The notes: generated by a model from the sequence alone, not told the origin. DNA of 63,988 bases from Betaproteobacteria bacterium (GCA_947479645.1 CANKAJ010000008.1:1-63988); one strand, 5' to 3'; numbered from the stretch's first letter, positions 1-10,384 are shown. Made by a program: numbers and translations.

Positions 1-261
1 GGATTTGTGTCCCGACCGGAATTTCGCGAACATTTGCCGATTATGTTCAATTCGCCGGTTCCATGCCGTCCACTTTGCCCTCGGTTTCAAAGTTCGGAAG
101 AGGTTCGGCGCGGTTCGGCCGAGCGTCGGTCAGCCGCTGAGTAGCCGAGTATTTTCTTGGGCTTGCGCAACCGTAGCTGCGTCAATGAAACGACACGGTA
201 GAACGCTAAATAATGGTCATACATGCACGTTTTGGCGAAATTTCGAATGCCTAAAACATAG
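1..261. other. No gene recognised (left edge of window)
   Basis: I see no convincing coding region, RNA gene or terminator between the window edge and the queC stop codon. The short open frames here lack family resemblance and run through one another on both strands. Confidence 0.4.
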
Positions 262-951
262 TTAAGGCCCGCCCTGGGTTTGATAGCGGGTCGGGTCTGC
301 AAATCCCGAAGCGTCAAATCCGGCACGGCGCAGGCGACAGGCGTCGCATTGTCCACACGCCCTGCCCTGAGCATCGGCCTGATAGCAGGACACAGTCATT
401 GCATAGTCGACGCCCAACGCCTTGCCACGTCGAATGATGTCCGCTTTCGACAAATCAATTAATGGCGTGTGCAGTCTGAGCCGGCTGCCTTCCACCCCCG
501 CTTTGGTGGCAAGATTGGCAAGCCGTTCGAAGGCAAGCATATATTCGGGACGGCAGTCCGGATAACCCGAATAGTCCACAGCATTGGCCCCGAAAAAGAT
601 GTCGTTGGCTCCAAGCACTTCGGCCCAGGCAAGCGCCAGCGACAACATCACCGTGTTGCGCGCGGGGACATACGTCACCGGTATCTGCCCCACACTGACA
701 CCATCCGTTGGAACCGCGATAGCGCTGTCAGTCAGCGCCGAACCGCCAAACGCATGCAGGTCAATGGAAATGAGCTTGTGCCCGACTGCGCCGAGCGCAC
801 CAGCCACTCTTCGCGCCGCATCCAGTTCGGACTGGCTGCGTTGACCATACGCGATGGACAGGCAATAGGGTGAATAGGCTTCGCTCCGGGCAATGGCGAG
901 TACCGTTGCGGAATCAAGTCCACCCGATAGGAGTACAACCGCGGATTTCAC
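262..951 (-). CDS. queC: 7-cyano-7-deazaguanine synthase QueC
   Basis: Converts 7-carboxy-7-deazaguanine to preQ0 using ATP and ammonia, a cytosolic step of queuosine tRNA modification. The N-terminus carries the PP-loop SGGLDS (about residues 9-14), and the C-terminus has the zinc-binding cysteine cluster (a Cys about 20 residues before CGQCDAC). The product is 229 residues, normal for the family. I start it at GTG 951 because the family begins right before AVVLLSGG; the longer open frame to 1083 overlaps cpoB and gives no family-like sequence. It is last in the tol-pal transcription unit, 31 bases after cpoB, an arrangement common in proteobacteria. Confidence 0.93.
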   Translation of the reverse strand: MKSAVVLLSGGLDSATVLAIARSEAYSPYCLSIAYGQRSQSELDAARRVAGALGAVGHKLISIDLHAFGGSALTDSAIAVPTDGVSVGQIPVTYVPARNTVMLSLALAWAEVLGANDIFFGANAVDYSGYPDCRPEYMLAFERLANLATKAGVEGSRLRLHTPLIDLSKADIIRRGKALGVDYAMTVSCYQADAQGRACGQCDACRLRRAGFDASGFADPTRYQTQGGP

Positions 952-982
952 ACGCAATACACGCTCAATCGACGGGGGGCTC

Positions 983-1837
983 TCACTTTCTCTGCAGGCG
1001 TTGCTTGGCCTGCTCGGCAGCCGGGCTGGTCGGATACTTCTTGACCAGCTGCTGCAAGGTCTCGCGCGCGCCACGGGCGTCATTCATTTCAGCCTGCGAA
1101 CTGGCGATATTGAGCATGGCATCGGATGCCTTGGAATTGTCAGGCCAGGTCGCTATCACTTTTTGCTGCGCGGCGATGGCACTCTTGTAGTCACGCAGAG
1201 CGTAATGCGCATTGCCTATCCAGTATTGAGCGCTCGGAAGCAATGTACTGGAGGGATAGTTCGACATGAATCCCTGAAAAGCCGCGATAGCTGCACCGAA
1301 GTTGTTCTGGCGGAATTGATTGAGTGCCGCTTCGTAGGATTCCTTTTCCTTGGCCGCTTCACGCTCCGGAGCGGAGAGCTTTTCCTGCAATTGCACCTGC
1401 ACTTGTTCCAGTTTTCGCAATCGCGCGTCCAGATCGACATATAAATCGCGCTGCCGGCGCTCCAGGTTTTCGGTCTGGTTGATCAGTGTCTCGTTCTGCC
1501 CGCGCAAACGGGCAATGTCCTGCCTGAGCGCATCAAGCTGCGTGGCCAGATCGATGATGGCACGCCTGTCCTGCACGGCGGCATCCAGTCTGGATAGGCG
1601 CTCATCCACCTTGCCAAGGCGCTCATCAACCGAGCGTTGCGCGGCTTCAACCTGCGCCTTCAGACTGGCGATCATTTTGCGGGCTTCTTCGTCATCAAAC
1701 AGCGCGGCATGCGCCGGCGCCAGCGTCAGTACCGCGAACACCAGCGACAGCGCTGCATTGATGAACGCACGCGCAGATTTGCACGGCGAACCCGCGTTGC
1801 TACGCGTCATACCGAACCACCCCGGCACTTTCATCAC
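983..1837 (-). CDS. cpoB: Tol-Pal system protein CpoB (YbgF)
   Basis: Periplasmic coordinator of peptidoglycan synthesis (PBP1B) and Tol-mediated outer-membrane constriction. The 284-residue product has a signal peptide ending in AHA (about residue 44, preceded by a long N-region), then a coiled coil rich in A/E/R/L heptads (about 50-150), and a C-terminal TPR domain with the tandem pattern YEAAL..A...F and Y..A...YP. The N-region before the hydrophobic core is long, so an internal ATG at 1810 may be the true start. Lies 12 bases after pal. Confidence 0.92.
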   Translation of the reverse strand: MMKVPGWFGMTRSNAGSPCKSARAFINAALSLVFAVLTLAPAHAALFDDEEARKMIASLKAQVEAAQRSVDERLGKVDERLSRLDAAVQDRRAIIDLATQLDALRQDIARLRGQNETLINQTENLERRQRDLYVDLDARLRKLEQVQVQLQEKLSAPEREAAKEKESYEAALNQFRQNNFGAAIAAFQGFMSNYPSSTLLPSAQYWIGNAHYALRDYKSAIAAQQKVIATWPDNSKASDAMLNIASSQAEMNDARGARETLQQLVKKYPTSPAAEQAKQRLQRK

Positions 1838-1849
1838 ACGTGCCCCGAC

Positions 1850-2425
1850 CTAGTATTCGCCGCCATACAGCAAGTCGCTCCGGCGATTCTGTGCGTAGCA
1901 CGCGTCGTTTTTTTCCTCGCAGCGCGGCCGCTCTTCACCCAGGCTGACTGCTTCAATCTGCGCATCCTGCGCACCCAGGAGCCCCATCAGGCGTTTAACC
2001 GCATCAGCCCGGCGCTGACCGAGCGCGATGTTGTACTCGCGGCTGCCCCGTTCATCGGTATTGCCCTGGATCAACATTCTGGCACTGCGATTGTCGTTCA
2101 GGTACTTCGTATGCGCCTGCAACATCGGACGATATTCATCCTTGATGGCGTCGCTGTCATAGTCGTAAAAAATGGAGCGCTTGGACAGGATATTGTTCGG
2201 GTCCTTGAGCGGGCTGACCGCTGTCGTTGTGGGTGGCAGCGGCTTGACGGTTACTCCACCCGAAGTCTGAGAACCCGTTGATGGTGAAGCAGGAGCAGCC
2301 GGCTTGACTACGGTCGGCGCGCGTTCCTCGACGGCCACCTTGCTTTCCACCGGGGGTTGACTGCTGCAGCCATGAATCAGCATTACCGACAATCCCGTCA
2401 ACACGACAACCAGTGTTTTGTTCAT
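1850..2425 (-). CDS. pal: Peptidoglycan-associated lipoprotein Pal
   Basis: Outer-membrane lipoprotein that binds peptidoglycan and TolB. Signal peptide ends in a lipobox (MLIHGC, acylated Cys about residue 20), followed by a Pro/Thr-rich linker and an OmpA-like domain with the typical NTDERGSREYN and LGQRRAD motifs (about residues 122-145). The ATG at 2425 has a strong AGAGGA ribosome site 8 bases upstream; the nine-residue longer frame starts inside the tolB 3' end and is rejected. 191 residues. Confidence 0.96.
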   Translation of the reverse strand: MNKTLVVVLTGLSVMLIHGCSSQPPVESKVAVEERAPTVVKPAAPASPSTGSQTSGGVTVKPLPPTTTAVSPLKDPNNILSKRSIFYDYDSDAIKDEYRPMLQAHTKYLNDNRSARMLIQGNTDERGSREYNIALGQRRADAVKRLMGLLGAQDAQIEAVSLGEERPRCEEKNDACYAQNRRSDLLYGGEY

Positions 2426-2448
2426 AGTTAGTCCTCTCTTATTCGGAT

Positions 2449-3735
2449 TCAATTGCCGAGAAACGATCCCCAGGCGGGTTCACGTACATCAGCCGCCTGC
2501 ACCGTCAATCGCTGGCGAAAACGACCGTCACTTGATACCGCCGCAAGCACGCCACGCCCACCAACTTCCGTGGCATACAGGATCATGCGCGAGTTTGGCG
2601 CAAAACTTGGCGATTCGTCCCGTTGCGTGTCGGTCAATACCTGCGTCTGGCGGCTCTCCAGATCCATGGCAGTGAGCTGATAGCGACCACTGTTGCGCGC
2701 TATATAGACCAGCGTCTTGCCATCAGGGCTGACTCGCGGTGAAACATTGTAATCGCCCTGGAAGGTCACTCGGGCTGCCTGTCCATCACCGATGGACGCG
2801 CGATAAATCTGCGGACTGCCACCACGATCGGACGTGAAATAGATGAATTGACCATCAGGCGAAAAGAAGGGCTCAGTGTCGATTGCCGTGGTCTGCATCA
2901 GTCGCCGCAGATTGCTGCCATCCGGATTGATCAGATAGATCTGCGAGCCACCATCCCGTGACAGCACCACGGCGAGTTGCTTGCCATCGGGGGACCAGCG
3001 TGGCGCGGAGTTGGACCCTTTGAAATTGGCCACCGGTATCTGCCGGCCACCGATCAGGTCCTGCACGTAGACCGCAGGCTTCTTGAGCTGAAAAGACACA
3101 TAGGCCAGACGCGTGCCATCGGGCGACCATGACGGCGACAATATCGGCTCCGGTGACGCCAGCACGGTCAGTGCATTCTGACCGTCGGCATCGGCAACCT
3201 TGAGTTCAAAGCGCCCCTGCTGCTTGACCACGTAGGCGATGCGCGTCGAAAAAACACCGCGCTCCCCAGTCAGTTTTTCATGGATGAAATCGGAAATCTT
3301 GTGCGCTGTCAGCCGCAGTTGCGAGGCGGCAAAGGTATACACGGCGCCGCCCAGTTCTGCCCGCTTTTGCACATCCAGCAGTCTGAAGGTCGCTTCAAAA
3401 CGACCATCGGACAGACGCCGCACGCTTCCGATCAATATGGCGTCAGCAAGCCGGCTGCGCCAGTCGGCAAAGTTCACCTGGGCCAATTCACTGGGCGGGC
3501 TACTCACCCCACCTGCGTAAAGCATGCGAAAGCGCCCGCTTCGCTGCAGATCAGCTTCGACGATGTCGCTGATACTGGCAGGCAATGCCGATTCACCTGC
3601 AAATTGCAGCACGGCGATCGGAATCTGATTGGCTCCCGAGCCCGTAATCTCGATGGTCAACTGGGCGAAAGCGTTGCCGGCCAGCATGGCCAGGCCGAGC
3701 AGCAGGGATGCAATTGTCGAAGTGGCGCGGTTCAT
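2449..3735 (-). CDS. tolB: Tol-Pal translocation protein TolB
   Basis: Periplasmic partner of Pal and TolA. The 428-residue protein has a signal peptide ending AGNAFA-Q, an N-terminal alpha/beta domain that in the family contacts TolA, and a six-bladed beta propeller visible as repeated SPDG(T/K/Q) turns (WSPDG, FSPDG, VSPDG). The start at 3735 gives a standard signal peptide; an 18-residue longer frame exists but adds charged non-signal sequence. Sits 109 bases after tolA. Confidence 0.96.
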   Translation of the reverse strand: MNRATSTIASLLLGLAMLAGNAFAQLTIEITGSGANQIPIAVLQFAGESALPASISDIVEADLQRSGRFRMLYAGGVSSPPSELAQVNFADWRSRLADAILIGSVRRLSDGRFEATFRLLDVQKRAELGGAVYTFAASQLRLTAHKISDFIHEKLTGERGVFSTRIAYVVKQQGRFELKVADADGQNALTVLASPEPILSPSWSPDGTRLAYVSFQLKKPAVYVQDLIGGRQIPVANFKGSNSAPRWSPDGKQLAVVLSRDGGSQIYLINPDGSNLRRLMQTTAIDTEPFFSPDGQFIYFTSDRGGSPQIYRASIGDGQAARVTFQGDYNVSPRVSPDGKTLVYIARNSGRYQLTAMDLESRQTQVLTDTQRDESPSFAPNSRMILYATEVGGRGVLAAVSSDGRFRQRLTVQAADVREPAWGSFLGN

Positions 3736-3844
3736 TATTGTCAGGATACGTTGCTCTGGATAAGAGTGTCGCATTTTTGCGATTCGCATTTATCTCGAGC
3801 CATCCCGCCCAAACGACCCGATCAAGGTGGGGATTATACCGGCA

Positions 3845-4573
3845 TCATTCCTGCGGACGAAACTTCAATTCGAGCTGGCGCTGGAACTGGTCCGGCCTCG
3901 CCGTGGGTAGCGGCGAGGATTTTCGTATGGCGCGTTCCACTGCTTCGTCATAGGCCCTGAAACCCGAGGACTTGCGCAAGCGCACATCAATCACTTCTCC
4001 GGTGGGAATCTGAACCACATCGAAAATGGCCTCCGGATTCCCGGTTACACCAGGCGGTATCACGATATTGCCGCGGATCTTGGCCTGAATACGACTGGCA
4101 TAACCACTGTCCAGAGCGGGCGCCGACGCGGGCGGTGCCGTTACGGTTTCACGCTTGGCACGATCCTGTGCCAGTGACTGGGTCTCACGCGCCAGTTGTT
4201 CCTGCATTCTTGCGCGCGCCTCTGCGTCGAAACGCAGATCCTCTTTCTTGATCGGCTTCTTTTCACGCTCAATGGCAATATCGGGCTTCTTCGGTGCCGG
4301 GGCCGGCTTTGGCTCGGCCTTGGCAACAGGCTTGGGCAGCGGCTCCGGATCGGCTTTTGGCGGGGGCTCAACCTTTTCAATTGCCGGTGCAAACTCGGCG
4401 ACCGGCACCTCTGACCACAACTCAACGACAATGGCATCCGGTGCCTTGGCTGACCAACGCACACCAAAAAACAGCACAGCAAACAACAGCACATGGACCA
4501 GCGCCGCCAGCACCGCTGAAGGCAAACGCGCCGGATCGGCAAGAGGCATCTGCATCACGGCCGCGTTCATCAA
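3845..4573 (-). CDS. tolA: Energy-transducing protein TolA (short form)
   Basis: Inner-membrane protein linking the TolQR motor to TolB/Pal. One N-terminal transmembrane helix (about residues 18-40), a Pro/Lys/Glu-rich domain II (about 65-155), and a C-terminal TonB/TolA-like domain III (about 158-242) with YASRIQAKIRGN and the closing KFRPQE. At 242 residues it is much shorter than E. coli TolA (about 420), the loss being in domain II. Overlaps tolR by 4 bases (ATGA), suggesting coupled translation. Confidence 0.94.
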   Translation of the reverse strand: MMNAAVMQMPLADPARLPSAVLAALVHVLLFAVLFFGVRWSAKAPDAIVVELWSEVPVAEFAPAIEKVEPPPKADPEPLPKPVAKAEPKPAPAPKKPDIAIEREKKPIKKEDLRFDAEARARMQEQLARETQSLAQDRAKRETVTAPPASAPALDSGYASRIQAKIRGNIVIPPGVTGNPEAIFDVVQIPTGEVIDVRLRKSSGFRAYDEAVERAIRKSSPLPTARPDQFQRQLELKFRPQE

Positions 4574-4983
4574 CGCGCTGCCGGCTGCACCAGTAGCCCG
4601 ACGCGGCGGATATTGGCACGCTGCAACTCGTCCATGACTTTCAACACAGCGTCATAGCGCACGTTCTTGTCGGCGGCAATGACCACCGGCTGATCGGGAT
4701 TGCGAGCCTGGCGATCGCGCAGCGCAGCAACGAGCTCAGCATTGGAAACATTGCGTTCCGCATTATTACCCTTGTCCCTCTCACGCAACACTAACGTCGC
4801 ATCGGCGCGAATCATGACTTCCAGCGGCGCCGCCGGCGGTTGCGCCGACTTGCCAAGACTGGGCAAGTCGACCACTCCCGGATTGGCCAGCGGCGCGGTC
4901 ACCATGAAAATCACCAGCAGCACCAGCATGACGTCGATATACGGCACGACGTTGATTTGATTCATCAGCTTGCGCGGTCTCAC
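4570..4983 (-). CDS. tolR: Tol-Pal proton-channel subunit TolR
   Basis: ExbD/TolR-family subunit of the proton-driven Tol motor. Single N-terminal transmembrane helix with the essential channel Asp in PYIDVMLVLLVIF (about residue 16), then a periplasmic domain ending in a predicted peptidoglycan-binding region (QPVVIAADKNVRYD). 137 residues. The start is GTG at 4983, preceded by GGAGG with 5-base spacing, which decides the start. 18 bases after tolQ. Confidence 0.95.
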   Translation of the reverse strand: MRPRKLMNQINVVPYIDVMLVLLVIFMVTAPLANPGVVDLPSLGKSAQPPAAPLEVMIRADATLVLRERDKGNNAERNVSNAELVAALRDRQARNPDQPVVIAADKNVRYDAVLKVMDELQRANIRRVGLLVQPAAR

Positions 4984-5001
4984 GCGGCCTCCAATGTCAT
5001 A

Positions 5002-5685
5002 TCAGCGGGCCTGTGCCTGGCGCTGCAGGATGTTTGAAAACTCCTCGGTGAAGCTCTCAAACCGAACTGCAATGCGATCGACATCGTGGGAAAAGCGATT
5101 GTAGGCAACAACGGCGGGAATGGCGGCAAACAGGCCAATGGCGGTCGCCACCAGCGCCTCTGCGATACCGGGAGCAACCGCCGCCAGCGTGGCGCCCTGC
5201 ACCGTGCTCAATCCCCGGAATGCATGCATGATGCCCCACACCGTGCCAAGCAAGCCGACATAGGGGCTGACCGAACCGACCGAAGCGAGGAACGCGAGGT
5301 GCGCCTCCAGACTATCCATCTCACGCTGATAGGTGGCGCGCATGGCGCGCTGGGCACCATCCACGATGGCGGATGGGTCAGCGCCCCGTTGGCCCTTCAA
5401 TTTTAGAAATTCGCGAAACCCGGCTTCAAATATGCGCTCCAGTCCGCCAGTGGCGTGGCGATGATTCACCGCACTCTGATAAAGCGCATTCAGATCCGAG
5501 CCCCCCCAGAAGTCACGTTCGAATTTTTCCGTCTGGCTGCGCGCCTCCCGAATGGCGAAGTATTTCCTGAATATCCAGTACCAGGACATGAAGGAGACGC
5601 CCAGCAGCAACGCCATGACGAACTGAACGACCGCGCTGGCGTTCCAGATCAGGGAGAGTATGGACAGGTCCTGGGTAACATTCAT
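5002..5685 (-). CDS. tolQ: Tol-Pal motor subunit TolQ
   Basis: MotA/TolQ/ExbB-family proton-channel subunit; 227 residues, three transmembrane helices (about 15-37, 133-155, 165-190). The conserved stretch SVSPYVGLLGTVWGIM (about 136-151) and the downstream GIAEALVATAIGLFAAIPA segment are the family hallmark. Overlaps ybgC by 4 bases, so ybgC-tolQ-tolR-tolA read as one transcript. Confidence 0.96.
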   Translation of the reverse strand: MNVTQDLSILSLIWNASAVVQFVMALLLGVSFMSWYWIFRKYFAIREARSQTEKFERDFWGGSDLNALYQSAVNHRHATGGLERIFEAGFREFLKLKGQRGADPSAIVDGAQRAMRATYQREMDSLEAHLAFLASVGSVSPYVGLLGTVWGIMHAFRGLSTVQGATLAAVAPGIAEALVATAIGLFAAIPAVVAYNRFSHDVDRIAVRFESFTEEFSNILQRQAQAR

Positions 5686-6092
5686 GATGAGGTTGGGAAT
5701 TTTTCCAGTATTCGTTCGGGCACGGGAATCGGTTTGTAAGTAGCAGCACTCACGCAGGCGATCGTGATTTCGGCATCCACCATAAGTTCTTCACGGCGCA
5801 ACACCTGTTGTTCGAATACCAGTCGCGCACGCCTGGGCTGAGCGACTCGTGCAGTGATGTTGAGCATATCATTGAGCAATGCCGGCCTGCGATAATTGAT
5901 CTTCGCCGAATGCACAACGAAACAGACACCGTCATCGCGCAATAGTTTCCCGAGGTCAAAACCCAGCGATTGCAGCAATTCGGTCCGCGCATTTTCCATG
6001 AAACCGAGGTAATTGGCGTGGAACACCACACCGCTGGCATCGGTATGCTGGTAATAAACACGCTGCGGCCAGACAAAGGGCGCAGGAATCAT
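5682..6092 (-). CDS. ybgC: Tol-Pal-associated acyl-CoA thioesterase YbgC
   Basis: Hot-dog fold (4HBT) thioesterase that hydrolyses acyl-CoA, usually encoded at the head of the tol-pal operon. 136 residues; the active-site pattern [17 protein letters not shown] (Asp about residue 18) is intact and followed by the ENART.LL helix. Overlaps ruvB by 4 bases upstream and tolQ by 4 bases downstream. Confidence 0.93.
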   Translation of the reverse strand: MIPAPFVWPQRVYYQHTDASGVVFHANYLGFMENARTELLQSLGFDLGKLLRDDGVCFVVHSAKINYRRPALLNDMLNITARVAQPRRARLVFEQQVLRREELMVDAEITIACVSAATYKPIPVPERILEKFPTSS

Positions 6093-7147
6093 TGGGCACT
6101 TGCAGGAGCATCGGAAAACAATTCTCCCGACGGTGAAGTACGGGGTGCCGCAATGCCGAAATGGCGGTAGACCGCGGGCGTGGCAATGCGCCCGCGCGGC
6201 GTCCTTTGCAGATAACCTTGCTGGATCAGGAAGGGTTCCAGCACATCTTCGATGGTATCGGACTCCTCTCCGATAGCAGCGGCCAGATTGTCCAGGCCCA
6301 CCGGACCACCGGCAAATTTTTCGACAATCGCAAGCAGTAACTTTCTATCCATCACATCCAGCCCGAGCACATCCACATCGAGCATTTGCAGTGCTGCATC
6401 AGCGACCGGCTTCGATATGTGACCATTCGCCTTGACCTGCGCAAAGTCCCGCACGCGACGCAACAACCGGTTAGCGATGCGTGGTGTCCCGCGGGAACGT
6501 CGCGCCACTTCCATTGACCCTTCACCGGAAATTTCCACTTCCAGCAGACCTGCCGAGCGGTCGACGATCTGCTTCAGTTCGCTGTGGGAGTAGAACTCCA
6601 GTCGCGCCACGATACCAAATCGATCGCGCAGGGGATTGGTCAACATGCCGGCACGGGTCGTCGCTCCGACCAGCGTGAATGGCGGCAGATCAAGCTTTAC
6701 AGATCGCGCTGCCGGTCCTTCGCCAATCATGATGTCGATCTGGTAATCCTCCAGCGCCGGATAGAGAATTTCCTCGACGATCGGCGACAGCCGGTGAATT
6801 TCGTCGATGAACAGCACGTCATTGGGTTCAAGATTGGTCAGTATGGCCGCCAGATCGCCCGGACGCTCAAGCACCGGACCGGAGGTCTGGCGCAGGTTGA
6901 CACCCATTTCGCGCGCGATGATGTGCGCAAGTGTGGTCTTGCCCAGGCCGGGTGGCCCGAACAACAGCACATGGTCAAGCGCCTCCTTGCGATACCGGGC
7001 AGCCTCGACAAAAATCGACAGTTGCCCGCGAATCTTCTCCTGCCCCACGTATTCATCAAGGGACTTTGGACGTAATGCGCGCTCAACAACCTCTTCCTGA
7101 ACGGAGGCGGGAGTCGCTGCAATCAGGCGGTCGGTTTCAATGGCCAT
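6089..7147 (-). CDS. ruvB: Holliday junction branch-migration helicase RuvB
   Basis: AAA+ motor that drives branch migration with RuvA. 352 residues: Walker A GPPGLGKT (64-71), Walker B with FIDEIHRL (about 117-124), sensor I GATTRAG, arginine finger region DRFGI, and the winged-helix C-terminus with [12 protein letters not shown]. Normal family length. Separated from ruvA by an inserted Bug-type receptor gene, but co-oriented and overlapping ybgC. Confidence 0.97.
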   Translation of the reverse strand: MAIETDRLIAATPASVQEEVVERALRPKSLDEYVGQEKIRGQLSIFVEAARYRKEALDHVLLFGPPGLGKTTLAHIIAREMGVNLRQTSGPVLERPGDLAAILTNLEPNDVLFIDEIHRLSPIVEEILYPALEDYQIDIMIGEGPAARSVKLDLPPFTLVGATTRAGMLTNPLRDRFGIVARLEFYSHSELKQIVDRSAGLLEVEISGEGSMEVARRSRGTPRIANRLLRRVRDFAQVKANGHISKPVADAALQMLDVDVLGLDVMDRKLLLAIVEKFAGGPVGLDNLAAAIGEESDTIEDVLEPFLIQQGYLQRTPRGRIATPAVYRHFGIAAPRTSPSGELFSDAPASAQ

Positions 7148-7277
7148 GCGCTATCTTACCCTGCCATCGACAGCGATTCGCTGTCCCCGTTGCTTATTAG
7201 CGCAGCCCAACTGTTCGGAGAAATCATCCCCGTACACCCGGGCTTGCGGCAGACACCAACGGATAAGACCAAGGTGC

Positions 7278-8240
7278 CTATTCGAGCTTGATGTTGGCCT
7301 GTTTTACCACCTTGCCCCAGCGCTCGATGTCGGACTTGATGGTGGCCAGAAACTGTTCCGGAGTACCACCGGCAGGTGATACCCCATCCTGGGCGAGCAG
7401 GGTAGCGACTTCCTTGTCTTGCAGAACGGTATTCGCGTCCTTGTTGAGTTTGTCAACAATGGCGCGAGGAATACCCTTGGGTCCGATCAAGCCATGCCAC
7501 AGCACCACTTCAAAACCGGGGAAACCCGCTTCGCTCACGGTTGGCACATCCGGCGCTCCGGGAATACGCTTGGCAGTCGTCACGGCAAGGCTGCGCAGAC
7601 GACCACTTTTGGCCTGCGTCAAGGCTGTTGAAACGCTGCCGAAAATCAACTGGACATCACCGGCCATGGCGCCGCTTAGCGCCGGGCCGGTGCCCTTGTA
7701 GGGTACGTGCAACACTTTGATTTTGGCCACATCCAGAAAATACTCGGTCGCAAGGTGGGTGATGCTGCCGGCACCCGCCGTCGCATAGGAATACTTCTCG
7801 GGCTGCTTCTTCGCCAGGTCAACGAATTCCTTCAATGTGTTGGCCGGCGTTCCGGGATTAACTGCAACCAGGAATGGCCCCTGCGACAATTGAACCACGG
7901 CCGAAATATCCGCTGCGGAATCAAAAGGCAATTTGTAAAAGGCCGGGTTGACGGTGTAACTGCCCGAGATCAGCAAAAGCGTATAACCATCCGGTGGCGA
8001 TTTGACGCCGATCTCAGCGCCAAGGTTGCCGCCGGCGCCAGGCTTGTTATCGACGAGAAAGGGCTGTCCCATCGCATCGGTAAACTTCTTGGCAATCAGG
8101 CGGGCAATAAAATCCGTGCCCCCGCCCGGCGCAAACGGCGCCACGATTCTGACCCCTTTGCTGGGATACTGTTGCCCCTGCACTGCGGCTGCTCCAAGCG
8201 CAAGCAAAGCCAAAGCCAGGTATCGAATGATTGCTTTCAT
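7278..8240 (-). CDS. Tripartite tricarboxylate transporter (Bug/TctC) substrate-binding protein
   Basis: Periplasmic receptor of the Bug family, which bind small carboxylates and amides for TctAB-type or unknown transporters. 320 residues with a signal peptide (cleavage near AVQG-QQYP) and the family signatures PSKGVRIVAPFAPGGGTD (about 25-42), the PGAGGNLGAE loop (about 73-82) and HVPYKGTGPAL (about 171-181). Start at 8240 follows GGAGAAG. It lies between ruvA and ruvB, an unusual place; no transporter membrane genes are nearby, so it may be an orphan receptor. Its ligand cannot be told from sequence. Confidence 0.9.
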   Translation of the reverse strand: MKAIIRYLALALLALGAAAVQGQQYPSKGVRIVAPFAPGGGTDFIARLIAKKFTDAMGQPFLVDNKPGAGGNLGAEIGVKSPPDGYTLLLISGSYTVNPAFYKLPFDSAADISAVVQLSQGPFLVAVNPGTPANTLKEFVDLAKKQPEKYSYATAGAGSITHLATEYFLDVAKIKVLHVPYKGTGPALSGAMAGDVQLIFGSVSTALTQAKSGRLRSLAVTTAKRIPGAPDVPTVSEAGFPGFEVVLWHGLIGPKGIPRAIVDKLNKDANTVLQDKEVATLLAQDGVSPAGGTPEQFLATIKSDIERWGKVVKQANIKLE

Positions 8241-8452
8241 CGTCTTCTCCTTTTGATGTATCAGGTCCAGCTTGCCGCAGTGACAGGCTGTCACAAATCC
8301 ATTTCGTATCGTCTGCAGGCATCCTTGACCTGCCCCTCCACTACACGTGCCCGTGATTCGTGTTCCTTGTAACGCATCCCCGCAATATTCATGCAAATAC
8401 TTTGCGGCAAATTGAATTATCCACCATTCTGGATGGCGCATAAAAAAAGCAT

Positions 8453-9034
8453 TCAGGCCTTGGCCAATAACTTGAGCGCCTGACGAATTCCATCGGAGAC
8501 CGACAAGCCCTCAGGCAAATGCTTGACTGCGCCTTGCGCCTCTTTCTCGCTGTACCCCAACCCCAGCAACGCATTCAGGATGTCACTGGAAGCCGGTTTG
8601 GCACGATTCATGACTACCCCGGGTGCAAAATCGGTACCCAGCTTGTCCTTGAGTTCCAGCAAAAGTCGTTCGGCAGTCTTCTTGCCGATACCCGGAATTT
8701 TCACCAGCCGGCCGGCTTCCTGTGCTGCCACCGCCTCCCCCAATTCGCCGACCGACAGGCCGGACAGCACCGCGAGCGAGGTGCGTGCGCCCACGCCGGA
8801 TATTTTCAAGATCTGACGAAACACCCTGCGCTCGGAGTCGCTGCCAAAACCGTACAACAGGTGCGCATCCTCACGAACGACTAGGTGGGTAAACAGTGAA
8901 ACCCGCTCACCAGTCGCAGGCAGATTGTAGAACGTGCTCATGGGCACTTCCACGTCATAGGCGAGGCCGCCTGTGTCCACCAGAATCTGCGGCGGATTCT
9001 TTTCCAGCAATACACCGGATATGCGACCGATCAT
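8453..9034 (-). CDS. ruvA: Holliday junction DNA-binding protein RuvA
   Basis: Tetrameric junction-recognition subunit that loads RuvB. 193 residues: N-terminal OB fold starting [12 protein letters not shown], helix-hairpin-helix repeats ([39 protein letters not shown], about 70-130), and the C-terminal RuvB-contacting three-helix domain with LGYSEKEA. Four bases after ruvC. Confidence 0.96.
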   Translation of the reverse strand: MIGRISGVLLEKNPPQILVDTGGLAYDVEVPMSTFYNLPATGERVSLFTHLVVREDAHLLYGFGSDSERRVFRQILKISGVGARTSLAVLSGLSVGELGEAVAAQEAGRLVKIPGIGKKTAERLLLELKDKLGTDFAPGVVMNRAKPASSDILNALLGLGYSEKEAQGAVKHLPEGLSVSDGIRQALKLLAKA

Positions 9035-9038
9035 GCGC

Positions 9039-9593
9039 TCACCTTCCTACCAGACGACCCTGCTTCATGCGCAATCCGCGCGTTTTCAATTGCCCCATGC
9101 CCTGTCCGCCGTGTGCATGGCAAATCGCACAAGCCAATGCGTCAGATGCATCCGTACCGGGCGCCGCAGCCAGACCAAGCAGGCGTTTGACCATTTCCTG
9201 TATTTGCTCCTTGGCCGCGTGCCCCTTGCCAACCACGGCCTGCTTCACCTGCAAGGCGGTGTATTCCGATACCGGCAGCTGCGCATCGACCGCGGCGCAG
9301 ATTGCCGCACCACGCGCCTGCCCAAGCGCCAGGGTCGAGTTTGGATTGACATTGACGAACACCCTTTCAACCACCACTTGCGAAGGCGAATAAGTGAGGA
9401 TCACTTCGCGAACGCCCTCAAAGATCGTCTTGAGCCGGTCGGGCAACTCGCCCACGGGCACGCGCACGCAACCGCTTGCGATATAGGCCAGCCTGGCACC
9501 GGATTTTTCGATGACCCCAAAACCAGTCACTCTCAAGCCCGGATCAATGCCAAGAATGCGGATTGCGGTGGAACTGCTGCGCGAGGAAGGCAT
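9039..9593 (-). CDS. ruvC: Crossover junction endodeoxyribonuclease RuvC
   Basis: Resolves Holliday junctions by paired nicks. RNase H-like fold with acidic catalytic residues visible: Asp in ILGIDPGLR (about residue 16), Glu in VVVERVFVN (about 74-82), and the pair in GTDASDALA (about 146-154). 184 residues; about 10 N-terminal residues (Ser-rich) precede the conserved core, so the start could be slightly internal. Confidence 0.95.
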   Translation of the reverse strand: MPSSRSSSTAIRILGIDPGLRVTGFGVIEKSGARLAYIASGCVRVPVGELPDRLKTIFEGVREVILTYSPSQVVVERVFVNVNPNSTLALGQARGAAICAAVDAQLPVSEYTALQVKQAVVGKGHAAKEQIQEMVKRLLGLAAAPGTDASDALACAICHAHGGQGMGQLKTRGLRMKQGRLVGR

Positions 9594-9658
9594 GCGGGGA
9601 TTATACGAGCAAGATTCCCGCCGCTTCGATCTGCTGTGAGCGCAGCGGGCGATTGCTG

Positions 9659-10384
9659 TCAGGCGTCGATGACGGCTGAGGTATAGACTTCCTGCACGTC
9701 GTCCAGCGACTCCAGCGCATCCAGCAGCTTCTGCATCTTGACCGCATCGTCTCCCGTCAGCGTGACTTCGATATTCGGCTTCATCGTGATTTCAGCCAGT
9801 TCAGACTTGAGGCCGGCCTTGTCCAGACCATCCCTGACCGCTGCGAAATCCGGCGGTGCGCACACCACCTCAATCGAGCCATCCTCATTGGTGATGACGT
9901 CCTCTGCGCCGGCGTCAATTGCCGCCTCCATGACCTTGTCTTCACTAATGCCCGGAGCAAAGAAAAACTGCCCGCAATGCTTGAACAGAAAGGCCACCGA
10001 ACCATCTGTCCCGAGATTGCCACCAAACTTGGTGAAGGCATGCCTGACATCCGCCACAGTACGCGTGCGATTGTCGGTCATGCAATCGACAATCACGGCC
10101 GCGCCGGCAATGCCATAACCTTCGTAACGGATTTCCTCGTACGCCGCGCCCTCCAGTTCGCCAGCGCCGCGCTTCACGGCGTTCATCACCGTTTCTTTAC
10201 CCAGATTTACCTCACGAGCCTTGTCCATGGCCAGACGCAGGCGCGGATTCATGGCCGGATCGCTGCCGCCCATGCGCGCGGCCACGGCGATTTCCTTGAT
10301 GACCTTGGTAAAAGCTTTGCCTTTTTTGGCGTCAGTAATGGCCTTCTTGTGCTTGATATTGGCCCATTTGGAGTGTCCTGCCAT
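9659..10384 (-). CDS. yebC: YebC/PmpR family transcriptional/translational regulator
   Basis: 241-residue three-domain TACO1/YebC-family protein, starting with the diagnostic [13 protein letters not shown]. Family members act as DNA-binding regulators or as factors relieving ribosome stalling on proline stretches. First gene of the ruvC-ruvA-ruvB-tol transcription unit; the 155 bases between it and the divergent ATPase gene at 10540 must hold promoters for both directions. Confidence 0.95.
   Translation of the reverse strand: MAGHSKWANIKHKKAITDAKKGKAFTKVIKEIAVAARMGGSDPAMNPRLRLAMDKAREVNLGKETVMNAVKRGAGELEGAAYEEIRYEGYGIAGAAVIVDCMTDNRTRTVADVRHAFTKFGGNLGTDGSVAFLFKHCGQFFFAPGISEDKVMEAAIDAGAEDVITNEDGSIEVVCAPPDFAAVRDGLDKAGLKSELAEITMKPNIEVTLTGDDAVKMQKLLDALESLDDVQEVYTSAVIDA

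Noticed and set aside
469-873. 134-codon open frame on the plus strand over queC
   Set aside because: Antisense to a well-matched queC frame and without any family resemblance.
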